Positions 50,479-58,208 of a stretch of 64,000 nucleotides of DNA are shown piece by piece. The position numbers and the translations under genes are program-made. The stretch lies in contig NZ_JARVRJ010000004.1 of the NCBI RefSeq assembly GCF_030209745.1, forward strand, positions 62,001 through 126,000, written 5' to 3'. The DNA is from Arthrobacter sp. fls2-241-R2A-200 (lineage in GTDB: Bacteria; Actinomycetota; Actinomycetes; Actinomycetales; Micrococcaceae). Numbering within the stretch: the stretch's first letter is position 1; every line of letters starts with the position of its first letter. A model generated the notes under the pieces. The model did no database searches, had not been told where the DNA came from, and saw nothing but the letters and a program-made list of their open reading frames with translations.

Positions 50479-51126
50479 TCAGCCGCGGCCGATGGAGGAG
50501 CACTGTGAGTGCGCACCGGCTTGCAGTGCCACGGCGTTGTCAGCCGCCGTGCGGTACTCGGGGATCCGCTGGGGCTCCGGCTCGCCCTTGGGGAACCAGG
50601 GCATGGCGTAGCCGTCGGTGACCTGCTGTCGCGCGGCATCGTTGTGGGCCGGTGTGATGACGTAGGCGAGAGAACGGCCATAACGGTCAGTTCTGTCTGC
50701 CCCGGGGTCGTACTCGATGGTCACTGGCATGCCCTGCGGCAGGATGCCGCCAAGATGATCAGTGGCGGCCCTAGCGCCGCACTCGGGCTCGGCATCCTTG
50801 TGATAGTTCATTTCGGGCGCGTCGATGCCCAGGAGCCTGACTGTGTGCTCGGGGATCCCGATATGCTTGTCGGTCGCCTCGAGCAGGCCGGCCACCGGCA
50901 GCACGGCGACGGTGTCGCCGTCGATGACACGGATGACTTTGGTCTCCACGCTCGCCGGTTTGCCAGAGGACACCTGTCCCGGGTCCTGGGCTGCCGCAAT
51001 GCTGGTGGACGGCGTACTCGGGACGCCGGGGGCCTTCGGCAGGTCCTCGCAGCCGGTCAGCGTGACGATACAGAGCACGGCGGCGATGAGGCCGCCGAAG
51101 ACAGATCCGGAGGGGGTGCGCTTCAT
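50479..51126 (-). CDS. secreted lipoprotein nuclease (thermonuclease/SNase family)
   Basis: 215 aa. Lipoprotein signal with lipobox LTGC ending at Cys26. SNase domain at about 62-190: VIDGDTVAV, VRLLGIDAPE and DRYGRSLAYV supply the Asp, Arg and Glu of the active site. It would sit on the outer face of the membrane and cut DNA or RNA; on a mobile element it could process incoming DNA, act in entry exclusion, or scavenge nucleotides. AAGGAAAC precedes the ATG at 51126. Family confident. Confidence 0.88.
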   Translation of the reverse strand: MKRTPSGSVFGGLIAAVLCIVTLTGCEDLPKAPGVPSTPSTSIAAAQDPGQVSSGKPASVETKVIRVIDGDTVAVLPVAGLLEATDKHIGIPEHTVRLLGIDAPEMNYHKDAEPECGARAATDHLGGILPQGMPVTIEYDPGADRTDRYGRSLAYVITPAHNDAARQQVTDGYAMPWFPKGEPEPQRIPEYRTAADNAVALQAGAHSQCSSIGRG

Positions 51127-51292
51127 GGTGGGGTTTCCTTGCTGGAGTGGTCGTCGGGCGCTCTGGCCGGGGTGGCAGGCGTGCTTCTCCACGGGCACGC
51201 CCGAGCCAGCTGTGCTGGCTGTTCCGGAAAGAGAAAGACAGGACCCCCGGCCCTGAGCGATGCGCTCGGTGCCAGGGGTCCAGTGAGAGAGA

Positions 51293-51595
51293 TCAGTTGC
51301 CTGCCGCGACGGATCCGGAGTCGATGGGTTCGACGATGAAGACGCCGTCGGGCTCGCCCGTGAGCTCAGCAGCGAGCCGGCTCAGTGACTGGGCGTGGTC
51401 GAGCCTGTTACCGGCCCAGACACGCCGGCCAGCGTCGAAGTGCTCTGCGGCTTTCCTGGTCTCCTGTTCGGCACCGAGCGAGGCGATGTGTGCGAGCTTG
51501 CGGCGCACGTCCGGGCTGAGCTCGCGGATCAATGCGCTGCGTCCCTTGTGCGTCATGCCGAGCAGCATGCCGTTGCTGATGGGTCCGGTGTACAT
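51293..51595 (-). CDS. hypothetical protein, 100 aa
   Basis: Unrecognised helical basic-acidic protein (ELSPDVRRKLAHIASLGAEQETR). CAAGGAAACC precedes the ATG. A GGACCCC/GGGGTCC hairpin follows at about 51240-51281. Confidence 0.6.
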   Translation of the reverse strand: MYTGPISNGMLLGMTHKGRSALIRELSPDVRRKLAHIASLGAEQETRKAAEHFDAGRRVWAGNRLDHAQSLSRLAAELTGEPDGVFIVEPIDSGSVAAGN

Positions 51596-51612
51596 GGCGG
51601 TTTCCTTGCTGG

Positions 51613-51921
51613 TCAGGGTTGTTCCGGTCCGCGGGCGACGAGCACGAGGCGCGAGCCGCGGACGAGGTGGGCCTCACCGCCGACGGTGAGGATGTGGACA
51701 GTGCTGCCCACCGAGGGCCGCACCTGCTCGACGACGGCTGTGCCGCCATCCAGATCAGGGTTCAGGTCGCGCAGCGCGACCCGGTCGCCCCGGCGCAGCA
51801 TCCGGGCGCTCTTGCCGCCGAGGATGCGGTGGCGCTCGGTCGAGCGCAACAGAGCCTCCTGGACCGCAGGACCGCCGTCTTTGACGATGTCGAGGAAGGC
51901 GGGGGTGATGGTGTCGGTCAT
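51613..51921 (-). CDS. hypothetical protein, 102 aa
   Basis: Unrecognised. A helical first half (MTDTITPAFLDIVKDGGPAVQEALLRSTERH); a strand-rich second half with RRGDRVALRDLNPDLDGGTAVVEQV suggests a small barrel. AGGAGGG precedes the ATG at 51921. Lies directly downstream of the tRNA-like gene. Confidence 0.6.
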   Translation of the reverse strand: MTDTITPAFLDIVKDGGPAVQEALLRSTERHRILGGKSARMLRRGDRVALRDLNPDLDGGTAVVEQVRPSVGSTVHILTVGGEAHLVRGSRLVLVARGPEQP

Positions 51922-51984
51922 GGCATTGCCCTCCTGGCTGGTGCAGCTGATGGATCGCGCGGGCCTGTACGACCCTGGGTCTGT

Positions 51985-52129
51985 GGCGCTCACGGGGATC
52001 GAACCCGTGACCTCTCGTGCGTCGCCCTGCAACGGGCCTGTAGCCTGGGTCTGCCCGACCAGGGATTGATGCGGAATCGAACCGCGGGCAGTCAGAACGC
52101 CGAGTGCTCTGCCGCTGAGCTAGAGCGCC
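51985..52129 (-). tRNA. tRNA-like gene interrupted in the anticodon arm
   Basis: Outer parts form a regular tRNA: acceptor GGCGCTC/GAGCGCC (7 bp), TA at 8-9, D-stem GCTC/GAGC with loop AGCGGCA, variable AGGTC, T-stem ACGGG/CCCGT with loop TTCGATC, and anticodon-stem ends CTCG/CGAG. The anticodon arm, however, spans 91 bases (52104-52014) instead of 17, an insert of 74, close to one tRNA length. The insert has its own T-arm-like GCGG-TTCGATT-CCGC and a TTCTGAC that could be a CTG anticodon loop. No CCA is encoded. Either a recombined tandem, a spliced tRNA or a decayed relic; amino acid not assignable. Confidence 0.5.
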
Positions 52130-52195
52130 GTGGGCCGGTTCCGGGAAGGAGCCGGCGAGGGGTTGTGAGGAAAGGGACGAGGAGCCGTTCGCCAC

Positions 52196-52609
52196 TCACT
52201 TCCAGGTCGGTGCCCGCAGAGAGTCCGGAGCCGTGCAGCCGTCGCACGGCCTGGCCGCTGGCGCGAGGTGGTGCTCGACGAGATGGGACAGGAACCGGAC
52301 TCCGACCTCGACGTCCGTCGTGAACGACTCGTCATCGGCCGTGCCGACGATCTGCGCGGAGGCGACCGTCGAGTCGATGTCCAGGTCGATGACCAGCTGC
52401 AGGGCGAGGCCCGGCGCGGGGCCGATCAGCTCGACGAGCACCTGGTAGTCCGGCTCGCACGAGTGCGAGACCCAGCCGACGTGGCGCTCGAGCTCGTCGG
52501 CGTCGTCGGCGGCGTTCAGCTCCTGGAAGACCGCTGCGACGGCGGACAGGAAGCCGGTGAGGGTGTGGTCGTGGTTGCGGTGATGACGGTGCTGCACGGA
52601 GGTCGACAT
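52196..52609 (-). CDS. hypothetical acidic protein, 137 aa
   Basis: Unrecognised. His-rich start (QHRHHRNHDH), an alpha/beta middle (FQELNAADDADELERHVGW), a strand pair rich in Asp and a C-terminal CDGC pair. Start at 52609 with GAGGAG upstream. It ends about 65 bases before the tRNA-like gene. Confidence 0.6.
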   Translation of the reverse strand: MSTSVQHRHHRNHDHTLTGFLSAVAAVFQELNAADDADELERHVGWVSHSCEPDYQVLVELIGPAPGLALQLVIDLDIDSTVASAQIVGTADDESFTTDVEVGVRFLSHLVEHHLAPAARPCDGCTAPDSLRAPTWK

Positions 52610-52636
52610 GGCCCCTCCTCGGTCGATGGGTGGTGA

Positions 52637-52774
52637 TCAGCGGATCTCGGAGTAGCCGCACTCCGGGCAGGTGTGGGTGCAGGCGCAACCGCGCCGGCCG
52701 GCCCGTTCGCGGGCCGTGGCGGGGGCGTCGGACTCCATCGGCGCGCCATCGTTGGGGCAGCTGAGACCAGACAT
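52637..52774 (-). CDS. zinc-ribbon mini-protein, 45 aa
   Basis: A short frame from the ATG at 52774: MSGLSCPNDGAPM, CACTHTC and PECGY. Five or six Cys arranged as a zinc ribbon. GGAGG lies upstream. A palindromic repeat (52833-52849) sits 58 bases upstream, the same distance as for the nucleotidyltransferase gene. Confidence 0.6.
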   Translation of the reverse strand: MSGLSCPNDGAPMESDAPATARERAGRRGCACTHTCPECGYSEIR

Positions 52775-52832
52775 GGCGGACCTCCAGTGAAGTGTGGCAG
52801 GACGGGGACGTTGTCCTTCGTCGTCAGATCCG

Positions 52833-52849
52833 GATCGGCTGTGCCGATC
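52833..52849 (-). repeat. palindromic repeat copy 2
   Basis: GATCGGC-TGT-GCCGATC, identical to copy 1 and also preceded by CAGATCCG. Confidence 0.7.
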
Positions 52850-52992
52850 CCCTCCACACAGGCCACGAACGAAACCTGAACGAAAAGACAGCGCCCCGCC
52901 ACGCCGCTGCTGCCGGGAGGGCAGGGCAGGGCGCGCGGGGCGCTGGTGGGGCCGGAGCCACGGAGGGATCGAACCGCTCTGCACGGAAGCTC

Positions 52993-53223
52993 TCAGCGCC
53001 GGATCCCGACGGCGGCCTTGCACCGCTTGGTGAGGACCAGGAACTGGAAGAAGGCTACGGCAGCCGACTCACCGAGGAAGTAGTGCACTTCTTCGATCGT
53101 CATCCCACTGGGGTCGAAGTCGACGATCCGGGGATACGTCTCGGCGAGGATCCGCGCCGCCGCGGGAAGCCCGGCAGCCGGCTGGACCTCGGCGGCGGGC
53201 TCGAGCTGCTGGACCAGGCTCAT
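52993..53223 (-). CDS. hypothetical protein, 76 aa
   Basis: Unrecognised. A helical segment with MTIEEVHYFLGESAAVAFFQFLVLTKR. The ATG overlaps the upstream stop by four bases. A T-arm-like TTCGATCCC remnant follows its stop (52960-52975). Confidence 0.55.
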   Translation of the reverse strand: MSLVQQLEPAAEVQPAAGLPAAARILAETYPRIVDFDPSGMTIEEVHYFLGESAAVAFFQFLVLTKRCKAAVGIRR

Positions 53224-53483
53224 TCCGGGTCCTCCAGGTCCATCCGCCCGGTGACGGTGCGGAAGCGCTCCACGGGGCGGGTGCCGCCGTGATCGGCGAC
53301 GAAGACCTGGCTGGCGTGAAGGCGCAGCTTCTGGATGACGGCGGTGACGACGTCGTCGACCATGGCCTCGACATCCGGTCCGGGGTGGTCGGTGATCACC
53401 GAGCCGACGACGGCGGTGAGCCCTGCGTGCAGGGCCTGGTCGTGATCGGTGGCCTCGACGGTCGCGTCGGCGACGATCTGCAT
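53220..53483 (-). CDS. hypothetical protein, 87 aa
   Basis: Unrecognised. Helix-strand pattern (VEAMVDDVVTAVIQKLRLHASQVFVAD). Coupled to the 76-aa gene; both lie downstream of ssb beyond a terminator. Confidence 0.55.
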   Translation of the reverse strand: MQIVADATVEATDHDQALHAGLTAVVGSVITDHPGPDVEAMVDDVVTAVIQKLRLHASQVFVADHGGTRPVERFRTVTGRMDLEDPE

Positions 53484-53549
53484 GGCGGAACTCCTTCTCT
53501 TGGCTGATGACGTTGGGGGCAGGGCAGGACGGCGGCCAGCGAAAGCAGA

Positions 53550-53586
53550 TCCCCGTCCGAGCAGCCCGAGGCTCCTCGGACGGGGA
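53550..53586 (-). terminator. terminator of ssb
   Basis: TCCCCGTCCGAG / CTCGGACGGGGA, a 12-bp stem with a 13-base loop, about 70 bases past the ssb stop. Confidence 0.7.
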
Positions 53587-53658
53587 CTGTCGGCGTGCGT
53601 GAGCCGCCTATTCGGTTGTTATTCAGTTGTGGGTTGTGCTGGGTGCGGGGCGCGCTTC

Positions 53659-54150
53659 TCAGGAGAAGGGCAGCTCCTCGCTGTGGACGGCGCTGGCGAC
53701 GGCCGGCTGCGGTGCGGCAGCGGCTGCGACGGGAGCCGGAGCCGGCTGGGTCTGCAGGGCCTGGTTCTGCGCCTCGGCGGCAGCGACGCGCTCGTTCACG
53801 CGGGCCTGGGTCACCGAGCGGGGCTCGAGGAACGTGATGTCCTCGACGACTGCCTTGAGTTCGAAGACCTCGACACCGTTCTTGGTGTAGCGGTCCTGGC
53901 GCAGCTTGAGGTTCACGGCCACGAGGTCACCCTTGTGGATGCTCGCGAACGGGCCGATGCCGTTGGTGGTCGCGCGCACGAAAGCCTCGACCGGCACAGC
54001 GTCAGCGCCGCGGTTGCCCTGGCTGTCGGTGTAGTTGTGGTCGGCCATCAGGGTGAACGCGACCTTCTTGGAGCCGTCCTGGTTGTTGAAGACGACCGGG
54101 TCCTTGGTCAGGCGGCCGATGACGGTGGCGGAGTTGCGGGGGTTCGACAT
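53659..54150 (-). CDS. ssb: single-stranded DNA-binding protein
   Basis: 163 aa. OB fold in the first 112 residues (SATVIGRLTKDPVVFNN, VAFTLMADHNYTDSQGN, VAVNLKLRQDRYTKNG), an Ala/Pro/Gln linker, and the tip EELPFS, a variant of the acidic DDIPF tip that recruits partners. It would coat single strands for the element's polymerase, RecJ-like and RarA proteins. Four palindromic repeats crowd its 5' side (54251-54397). Start ATG at 54150 with GAGGAGA upstream. Confident. Confidence 0.92.
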   Translation of the reverse strand: MSNPRNSATVIGRLTKDPVVFNNQDGSKKVAFTLMADHNYTDSQGNRGADAVPVEAFVRATTNGIGPFASIHKGDLVAVNLKLRQDRYTKNGVEVFELKAVVEDITFLEPRSVTQARVNERVAAAEAQNQALQTQPAPAPVAAAAAPQPAVASAVHSEELPFS

Positions 54151-54250
54151 GAGTGTTTCTCCTCGTTGTGCACGAAACGCGCGGGCAGTGTCCCTGCTCC
54201 GCGCGCGATGGTGAGTTGAAGTGTTCGGTTGTCTCTCAGACCCCCATCCG

Positions 54251-54397
54251 GATCAGCTGTGCTGATCAGACGATGATCTTTCGAATGAAGACTCGGATCA
54301 GCTGTGCTGATCGAGCGCTCCTCAGTGCTCCTTCCGGATCAACTGCGTTGATCCCAGATGCCCTTGCATCACGGGTCCCGCATCAGCTGCGCTGATC
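54251..54397 (-). repeat. palindromic repeats, copies 3-6, in the ssb leader
   Basis: Four 17-base palindromes: GATCAGC-TGT-GCTGATC at 54251 and 54296, GATCAAC-TGC-GTTGATC at 54337, and CATCAGC-TGC-GCTGATC at 54381, at a pitch of 41-45 bases. They fill the gap between ssb and the upstream membrane-protein gene; the last one overlaps that gene's end. Confidence 0.75.
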
Positions 54398-54646
54398 GAA
54401 CCCGGTACGCCCGGCCCCAGGCCAGCCCGGTGCTGCTCCCAGATCCCAGAGTTCGGCCTCGATCTGATCGGCCGCGGCCACGTCTCCGCTCTCGCAGGCC
54501 CGCCGGTAGTCCTCCTCCAGGTACGCGATCTGCCCGTCCCGGTTCGGGAACCGTCGCCGGAACAGCAACCAGCCCAGCCACGCGAGGCAGATCATGAAGG
54601 CAAGAGTGGTGATGAGGACTCCGGTGCTCTCGATGATGTTGTCCAT
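54383..54646 (-). CDS. small membrane protein, 87 aa
   Basis: One hydrophobic helix near the N-terminus (VLITTLAFMICLAWLGWLLF), then a basic patch and an acidic helix. Unrecognised. The frame ends inside palindrome copy 6. Confidence 0.6.
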   Translation of the reverse strand: MDNIIESTGVLITTLAFMICLAWLGWLLFRRRFPNRDGQIAYLEEDYRRACESGDVAAADQIEAELWDLGAAPGWPGAGRTGFDQRS

Positions 54647-54665
54647 GGCGTTTCTCCTGTCTGCT

Positions 54666-54905
54666 TCAGATCCGCAGCCGCCGGCGGACCAGGTCCATGA
54701 GCGTCGGGTCGGGTGTATGTCCCTGGGCCTGCTGCAGCTGCAGCCAGGCGAGGACGTTCTGCGTGTCCTGGGCCTCGAGCTGGCGGCGCTCGACCTCCAG
54801 CTGTTCCTCGCCGAGGGCGAGCATCCGCCCCTGGAGCTGTTCGATCTTCTCGAGGTGGCCGGTGTTCACTTTCAGGACGCTCAGCGCATGGGTGTCCGCG
54901 GCCAT
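54666..54905 (-). CDS. coiled-coil small protein, 79 aa
   Basis: A strong coiled coil (about 15-60: LEKIEQLQGRMLALGEEQLE). Start ATG at 54905 overlaps the upstream stop. Unrecognised. Confidence 0.6.
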   Translation of the reverse strand: MAADTHALSVLKVNTGHLEKIEQLQGRMLALGEEQLEVERRQLEAQDTQNVLAWLQLQQAQGHTPDPTLMDLVRRRLRI

Positions 54906-55225
54906 CAGAGCGTCACCTCGACCTCGTGGGCGGTGGAGGCGAACGGGCCGACGGTCACGGAGCGCATAATGCGGACGAGCCCCGCATCCTGCAGGCGCTC
55001 GGCCAGGCCAGCGTGTTCCGACCAGTCCTTGATGAACACCCGCCCCGGGCCGGCTACGAGGCCATATGCCTCGAGGTTCACCGAGATGCGCTCGGGGGCC
55101 TCGTCGGTCAGGAGTATGAGGCTGCGCTGGGCGTCGGCGTGCTGAAGGGTGCCCGTGAGCTCGATGACGCCGAAGTCGACGGCGACGCTGTGCCTGATGA
55201 CGGGCGGTGCGATGGTCTGGTCCAT
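54905..55225 (-). CDS. hypothetical protein, 106 aa
   Basis: Unrecognised. Strand-rich start (IRHSVAVDFGVIELTGTL), then RVFIKDWSEHAGLAERL and a strand pair. Coupled to the coiled-coil gene. Confidence 0.6.
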   Translation of the reverse strand: MDQTIAPPVIRHSVAVDFGVIELTGTLQHADAQRSLILLTDEAPERISVNLEAYGLVAGPGRVFIKDWSEHAGLAERLQDAGLVRIMRSVTVGPFASTAHEVEVTL

Positions 55226-55425
55226 GGTTCTTCTCGCTTTCGATGCCTGCACGGGCAGGTGAATGGTTGTTGACCCCGGGCCGCCGTGGCTTCGTTGCCG
55301 GGCTGCGGCAGGAACGGTGTGTCCGGCGCTTCTCGCGACGGCCCGGGGCTGTTCGTGGTGCGGCGGTGGGCCGCATGAAGTCTTGACCCAGCCCCGCAGG
55401 AGGCCAGGGGCCGGAAGGGGTCTCT

Positions 55426-55713
55426 TTAGATTCCCCGGCGGGCCCAGTCGTAGACCTCGGCGGGACCGCGACGGGACCTCGCGGAGCCCTGGCCCTGCCC
55501 CTGGATGAGACGAAGGGTCGGGCGGGCGGTGGGTATAGGAATGGGAACGAGTGAGCTGTTTGCCTCCTCGGCCTGCGGCTGCTGTGCTGCCACCTTGTCT
55601 GTATGTCTGCGCCGGAGCGCAGCCTCGGCCTCGGCGTAGAGGCAGATGAGCCCGAGCACAAAGACGGCGAGGAGCACGATGAGGGCCCAGCTCTGCAGTG
55701 GTGTCATGGGCAT
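55426..55713 (-). CDS. small membrane protein, 95 aa
   Basis: N-terminal hydrophobic helix (ALIVLLAVFVLGLICLYAEAEA), then a basic, Gln/Pro-rich flexible tail. GAAGGAG lies ten bases before the ATG. Unrecognised. Confidence 0.6.
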   Translation of the reverse strand: MPMTPLQSWALIVLLAVFVLGLICLYAEAEAALRRRHTDKVAAQQPQAEEANSSLVPIPIPTARPTLRLIQGQGQGSARSRRGPAEVYDWARRGI

Positions 55714-55799
55714 GAGCGGGACGCTCCTTCACTGGTCGATGGTTCAGTCGATGAGTCCCCCGGCGCAGCTGCGCTGCGTCGCTGCATCCCTGCCCCGGG

Positions 55800-56111
55800 T
55801 CAGGAGGCCCGGCGGGCAACGGTGTGCCCACAGGCGAGGTAGGCGATGTCGTAGAGCGGGGCCGGGCCCCAGGCGGCCTTCCAGTCCGCGGGCAGCGGCA
55901 GCGGCTCCGTCGTGCGCAGGACGACGTCCTGCGGCATGCCAGGGATGCCGCCCTCGACATCGGGCACCGGATCGTCCCCGGGGGTGCAGCCGCCGCACCA
56001 CTCCTGTTCGGGCAGGAGCGCAGCGGCGGCCTGCAGTTGGATCTGCTGTGCGATGGCGTCCGACGGCGGTGCGTCGTCGATGACGTCATGGAGGGGGCGG
56101 GCGATCGTCAT
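55800..56111 (-). CDS. hypothetical protein, 103 aa
   Basis: Unrecognised. Contains EWCGGCTPGDD and a late YLACGHTVARR, possibly a zinc site. Start at 56111; same direction as the genes on either side. Confidence 0.55.
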   Translation of the reverse strand: MTIARPLHDVIDDAPPSDAIAQQIQLQAAAALLPEQEWCGGCTPGDDPVPDVEGGIPGMPQDVVLRTTEPLPLPADWKAAWGPAPLYDIAYLACGHTVARRAS

Positions 56112-56184
56112 GATGGAGTCCTTCGGTCTGTGTGCGGTCAGTGGGATGAGCGGGATGGCAGCCACCCGCGCCAGGGCCGCCGGC

Positions 56185-56835
56185 TCAGCCCACGGCGAGC
56201 TGCGTGGCCCGCGACCAGCTGCCCATCCGGAACCGGATGGTGGCCGCCGGCGGGACATGGGTCCGGCAAATGCCGTCGGTGCCGCCGGTGCGCCAGGCCT
56301 CGTAGGCGAGCACGGCGATGGAGCCGGTCTTGATCCAGCACTCGCGCAGGGCGTCGAGGATCATCTCCTCGGTCCACTTCGTGGTCGCGCCCTGGAAGTG
56401 CAGCGGCTGCTCGGTGGTGTTCAGGCCCGCTCTCTCCAGGGCTGCATTCCAGGAGCCGAACCGGCGCTCCAGCAGCGGCGCGGATGGTTCGTCGTCGTGT
56501 CTGCGGCGGATGTAGTCGTTGCGCGGGAGGCTGTCCCGGTCCGCGGCGCAGCGCAGGAGCGCGTCGACCATCTGCTTTTCGGTGTAGGTCTGGACAGGCC
56601 CTTGGACGGCTCGGGCCGGCTCTGCGGGGTCGAATGCCGTGCAGGCGTAGGCGTTTCCGGCCAGCGCGTGGGAAATTGTGTGCTCCGAGATCCAGTGATC
56701 GTCCGTGTGCGGATCGGGGTTCTCGCACTGCACGCCGCCGCTCTCGTGGTGCTGGCACGGCAGGTGCTCCTGCACCTGCGGGTCCGCGATCTGGCAGCGC
56801 GGCATCAGGTCCGTCGGCACAGTCGTCCGGGTCAT
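56185..56835 (-). CDS. protein with HNH-associated repeats
   Basis: 216 aa. Two copies of a helical repeat are visible at about 90-140 and 145-215: RRFGSWNAALERAGL in the first, FRMGSWSRATQLAVG in the second, each after a WTEEMILDAL-like helix. This repeat is found beside HNH homing nucleases, where it binds DNA, but no HNH core is present here. The N-terminal 80 residues hold Cys/His pairs (LPCQHHE, VQCENPDPHTDDHW), perhaps a zinc site. Likely a DNA-binding regulator. A palindromic repeat (copy 7) is about 107 bases upstream. Confidence 0.68.
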   Translation of the reverse strand: MTRTTVPTDLMPRCQIADPQVQEHLPCQHHESGGVQCENPDPHTDDHWISEHTISHALAGNAYACTAFDPAEPARAVQGPVQTYTEKQMVDALLRCAADRDSLPRNDYIRRRHDDEPSAPLLERRFGSWNAALERAGLNTTEQPLHFQGATTKWTEEMILDALRECWIKTGSIAVLAYEAWRTGGTDGICRTHVPPAATIRFRMGSWSRATQLAVG

Positions 56836-56942
56836 TGGCAGTCCCTCTCTCGGGTCGGCGTCGTCCGGGCGCGGCATGCCGTCCCGACCCGGCCCACCCA
56901 GGGACCGGGTGACGCGCTCGGGACGCGTCGAGCACCCGTCCG

Positions 56943-56959
56943 GATCAACTCCGTTGATC
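56943..56959 (-). repeat. palindromic repeat copy 7 (GATCAAC-TCC-GTTGATC)
   Basis: Stem bases covary with the other copies (AAC/GTT here, GGC/GCC and AGC/GCT elsewhere). Confidence 0.7.
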
Positions 56960-57056
56960 CCTCCCAGCCCAGCTGCCCCCTGGCGATACCAGGCATCGCC
57001 AGGGCCTGGCGCAGACCTTCTGTCAGCCGTCTTTTGTGTCGCTCTTCGCGCATCAT

Positions 57057-57084
57057 CCGATAGACCATTCGATTGGTCTATCGG
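57057..57084. promoter_or_regulatory. palindromic operator before the lipoprotein gene
   Basis: CCGATAGACCA and TGGTCTATCGG form a perfect 11-bp inverted repeat around TTCGAT; the centre reads GACCATTCGA. A TAAGAT just downstream could be the -10 element. Most symmetrical member of this motif family. Confidence 0.65.
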
Positions 57085-57160
57085 ATAAGATGTACTGGAA
57101 GACCAGTCGGATGCGGGCTCTGTGCCATCCGGCGCAGACATCGACCCGACAGGAGAGGCC

Positions 57161-58021
57161 ATGGCGATGAAGACCCCGATGACGAGGAAGGCGGCATTGT
57201 CCGCCGCCGCACTGGCGGTGCTGGGCAGCCTGCTCGCCGGATGCTCCGCCGGCTCAGAGACGGCGCAGCCGTCGCCGAGCCCGAGCACCAGCGCGGCGAA
57301 GGTGACGAGCGAGGACCTCGGCAAGGCGCTGGACCGGCTCGTGTTCCAGGGCACCGGGGCCAAGAGCACCGACGGCGGCGCGTGCCTGGTCCGCGCCGCC
57401 CAAGACAAGAAGCTCTCGGACGCCGCGCAGGCCTACATCGTGGGCAAGGGCAGCGACGACATCGCCGCGGTGGCAAATGGCCTGCGCGAGGTCAGCGCGA
57501 TGGACGCCGCGATCATGCTCTCCCCTGAGCTGGGCGACAAGTTCGACGTTTGCGTCGACGCGGTGATCCCGCCGACCCCGGCCCCGGATGCCACGACCGG
57601 CAAGGACGGCAAGGACGGCAAGGACGGCAAGGACGGCAAGGATCAGGTCTACGTGCCGCCGAATCAGGGACAGGAGCTCCCCCAAGCCCGGCAGCCGGAT
57701 CTCACGCCGAAGTTCCCGGTGCCCCAGGGCACGAGCATCAGCTCCTCCTCGCAGCTGACCGCGGGGCTCGTTTCGACGTTCTCCGCCTATGCGCTGAACG
57801 AGGATCAGAAGAAGACCTATGCAGCCTCGGGCGCTTGCCTGGCGGGCGTCGTCTTCCAGGCGGGGTTCTCGCAGGAGACGCTGCGCTTCCTCGCCGGCGG
57901 CGCACCAATAGGGGCCGGATCGATCTCGGACTTCCTGCCGAAGGACGAGGACAAGAAGATCTGGAAGTCGAAGGACTTCACCTCGGCACTCGTGGACTGC
58001 ACGGCCAGCGCCAACGTCTGA
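57161..58021 (+). CDS. lipoprotein with GKD tandem repeat, 286 aa
   Basis: Lipoprotein signal with lipobox LAGC ending at Cys28, then a Ser/Pro-rich spacer. Two similar helical domains (about 48-140 and 190-286), each with Cys pairs, are joined by five GKD units encoded by near-identical 9-base repeats and a Gln/Pro linker. The two halves share a VTSEDLGKAL / QLTAGLVSTF pattern and may be duplicated. It is anchored outside the membrane. AGGAGAGG precedes the ATG. Role unknown; surface or transfer function is plausible. It sits under a palindromic operator. Confidence 0.75.
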   Translation: MAMKTPMTRKAALSAAALAVLGSLLAGCSAGSETAQPSPSPSTSAAKVTSEDLGKALDRLVFQGTGAKSTDGGACLVRAAQDKKLSDAAQAYIVGKGSDDIAAVANGLREVSAMDAAIMLSPELGDKFDVCVDAVIPPTPAPDATTGKDGKDGKDGKDGKDQVYVPPNQGQELPQARQPDLTPKFPVPQGTSISSSSQLTAGLVSTFSAYALNEDQKKTYAASGACLAGVVFQAGFSQETLRFLAGGAPIGAGSISDFLPKDEDKKIWKSKDFTSALVDCTASANV

Positions 58022-58074
58022 GGCTCATCCATCGCGGCTTTTCGTCCTGCCGTTGATTGGCTTCTACCGATCAA

Positions 58075-58114
58075 AAAAGAAGAACCGGTGCATACTCGCA
58101 CCGGTTCTTCTTTT
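58075..58114. terminator. bidirectional terminator with T-tract
   Basis: A 17-bp stem, AAAAGAAGAACCGGTGC and its complement, with a 6-base loop and A/T runs on both sides. Separates the lipoprotein and nuclease-like genes. Confidence 0.85.
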
Positions 58115-58208
58115 CCTGGTCACAAAGCTGCCGAAGTCATAGCAAGACCCAGATGGCAGCATTCCAGAGCGGAGTCCGCGTCACAGCACTTCGATGGCGA
58201 CGTCGGCA

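Larger units (their letters stand above)
56836..57160. other. divergent promoter region between the HNH-repeat and lipoprotein genes
   Basis: A 325-base gap with palindrome copy 7 (56943-56959) and a near-perfect 28-base operator (57057-57084). No gene seen. Confidence 0.6.

Noticed and set aside
52955..52990. T-arm-like TTCGATCCC element near 52970, as a second tRNA gene
   Set aside because: The T-stem pairs poorly, and no matching acceptor or D-arm is found upstream on the minus strand; at most a tRNA remnant.
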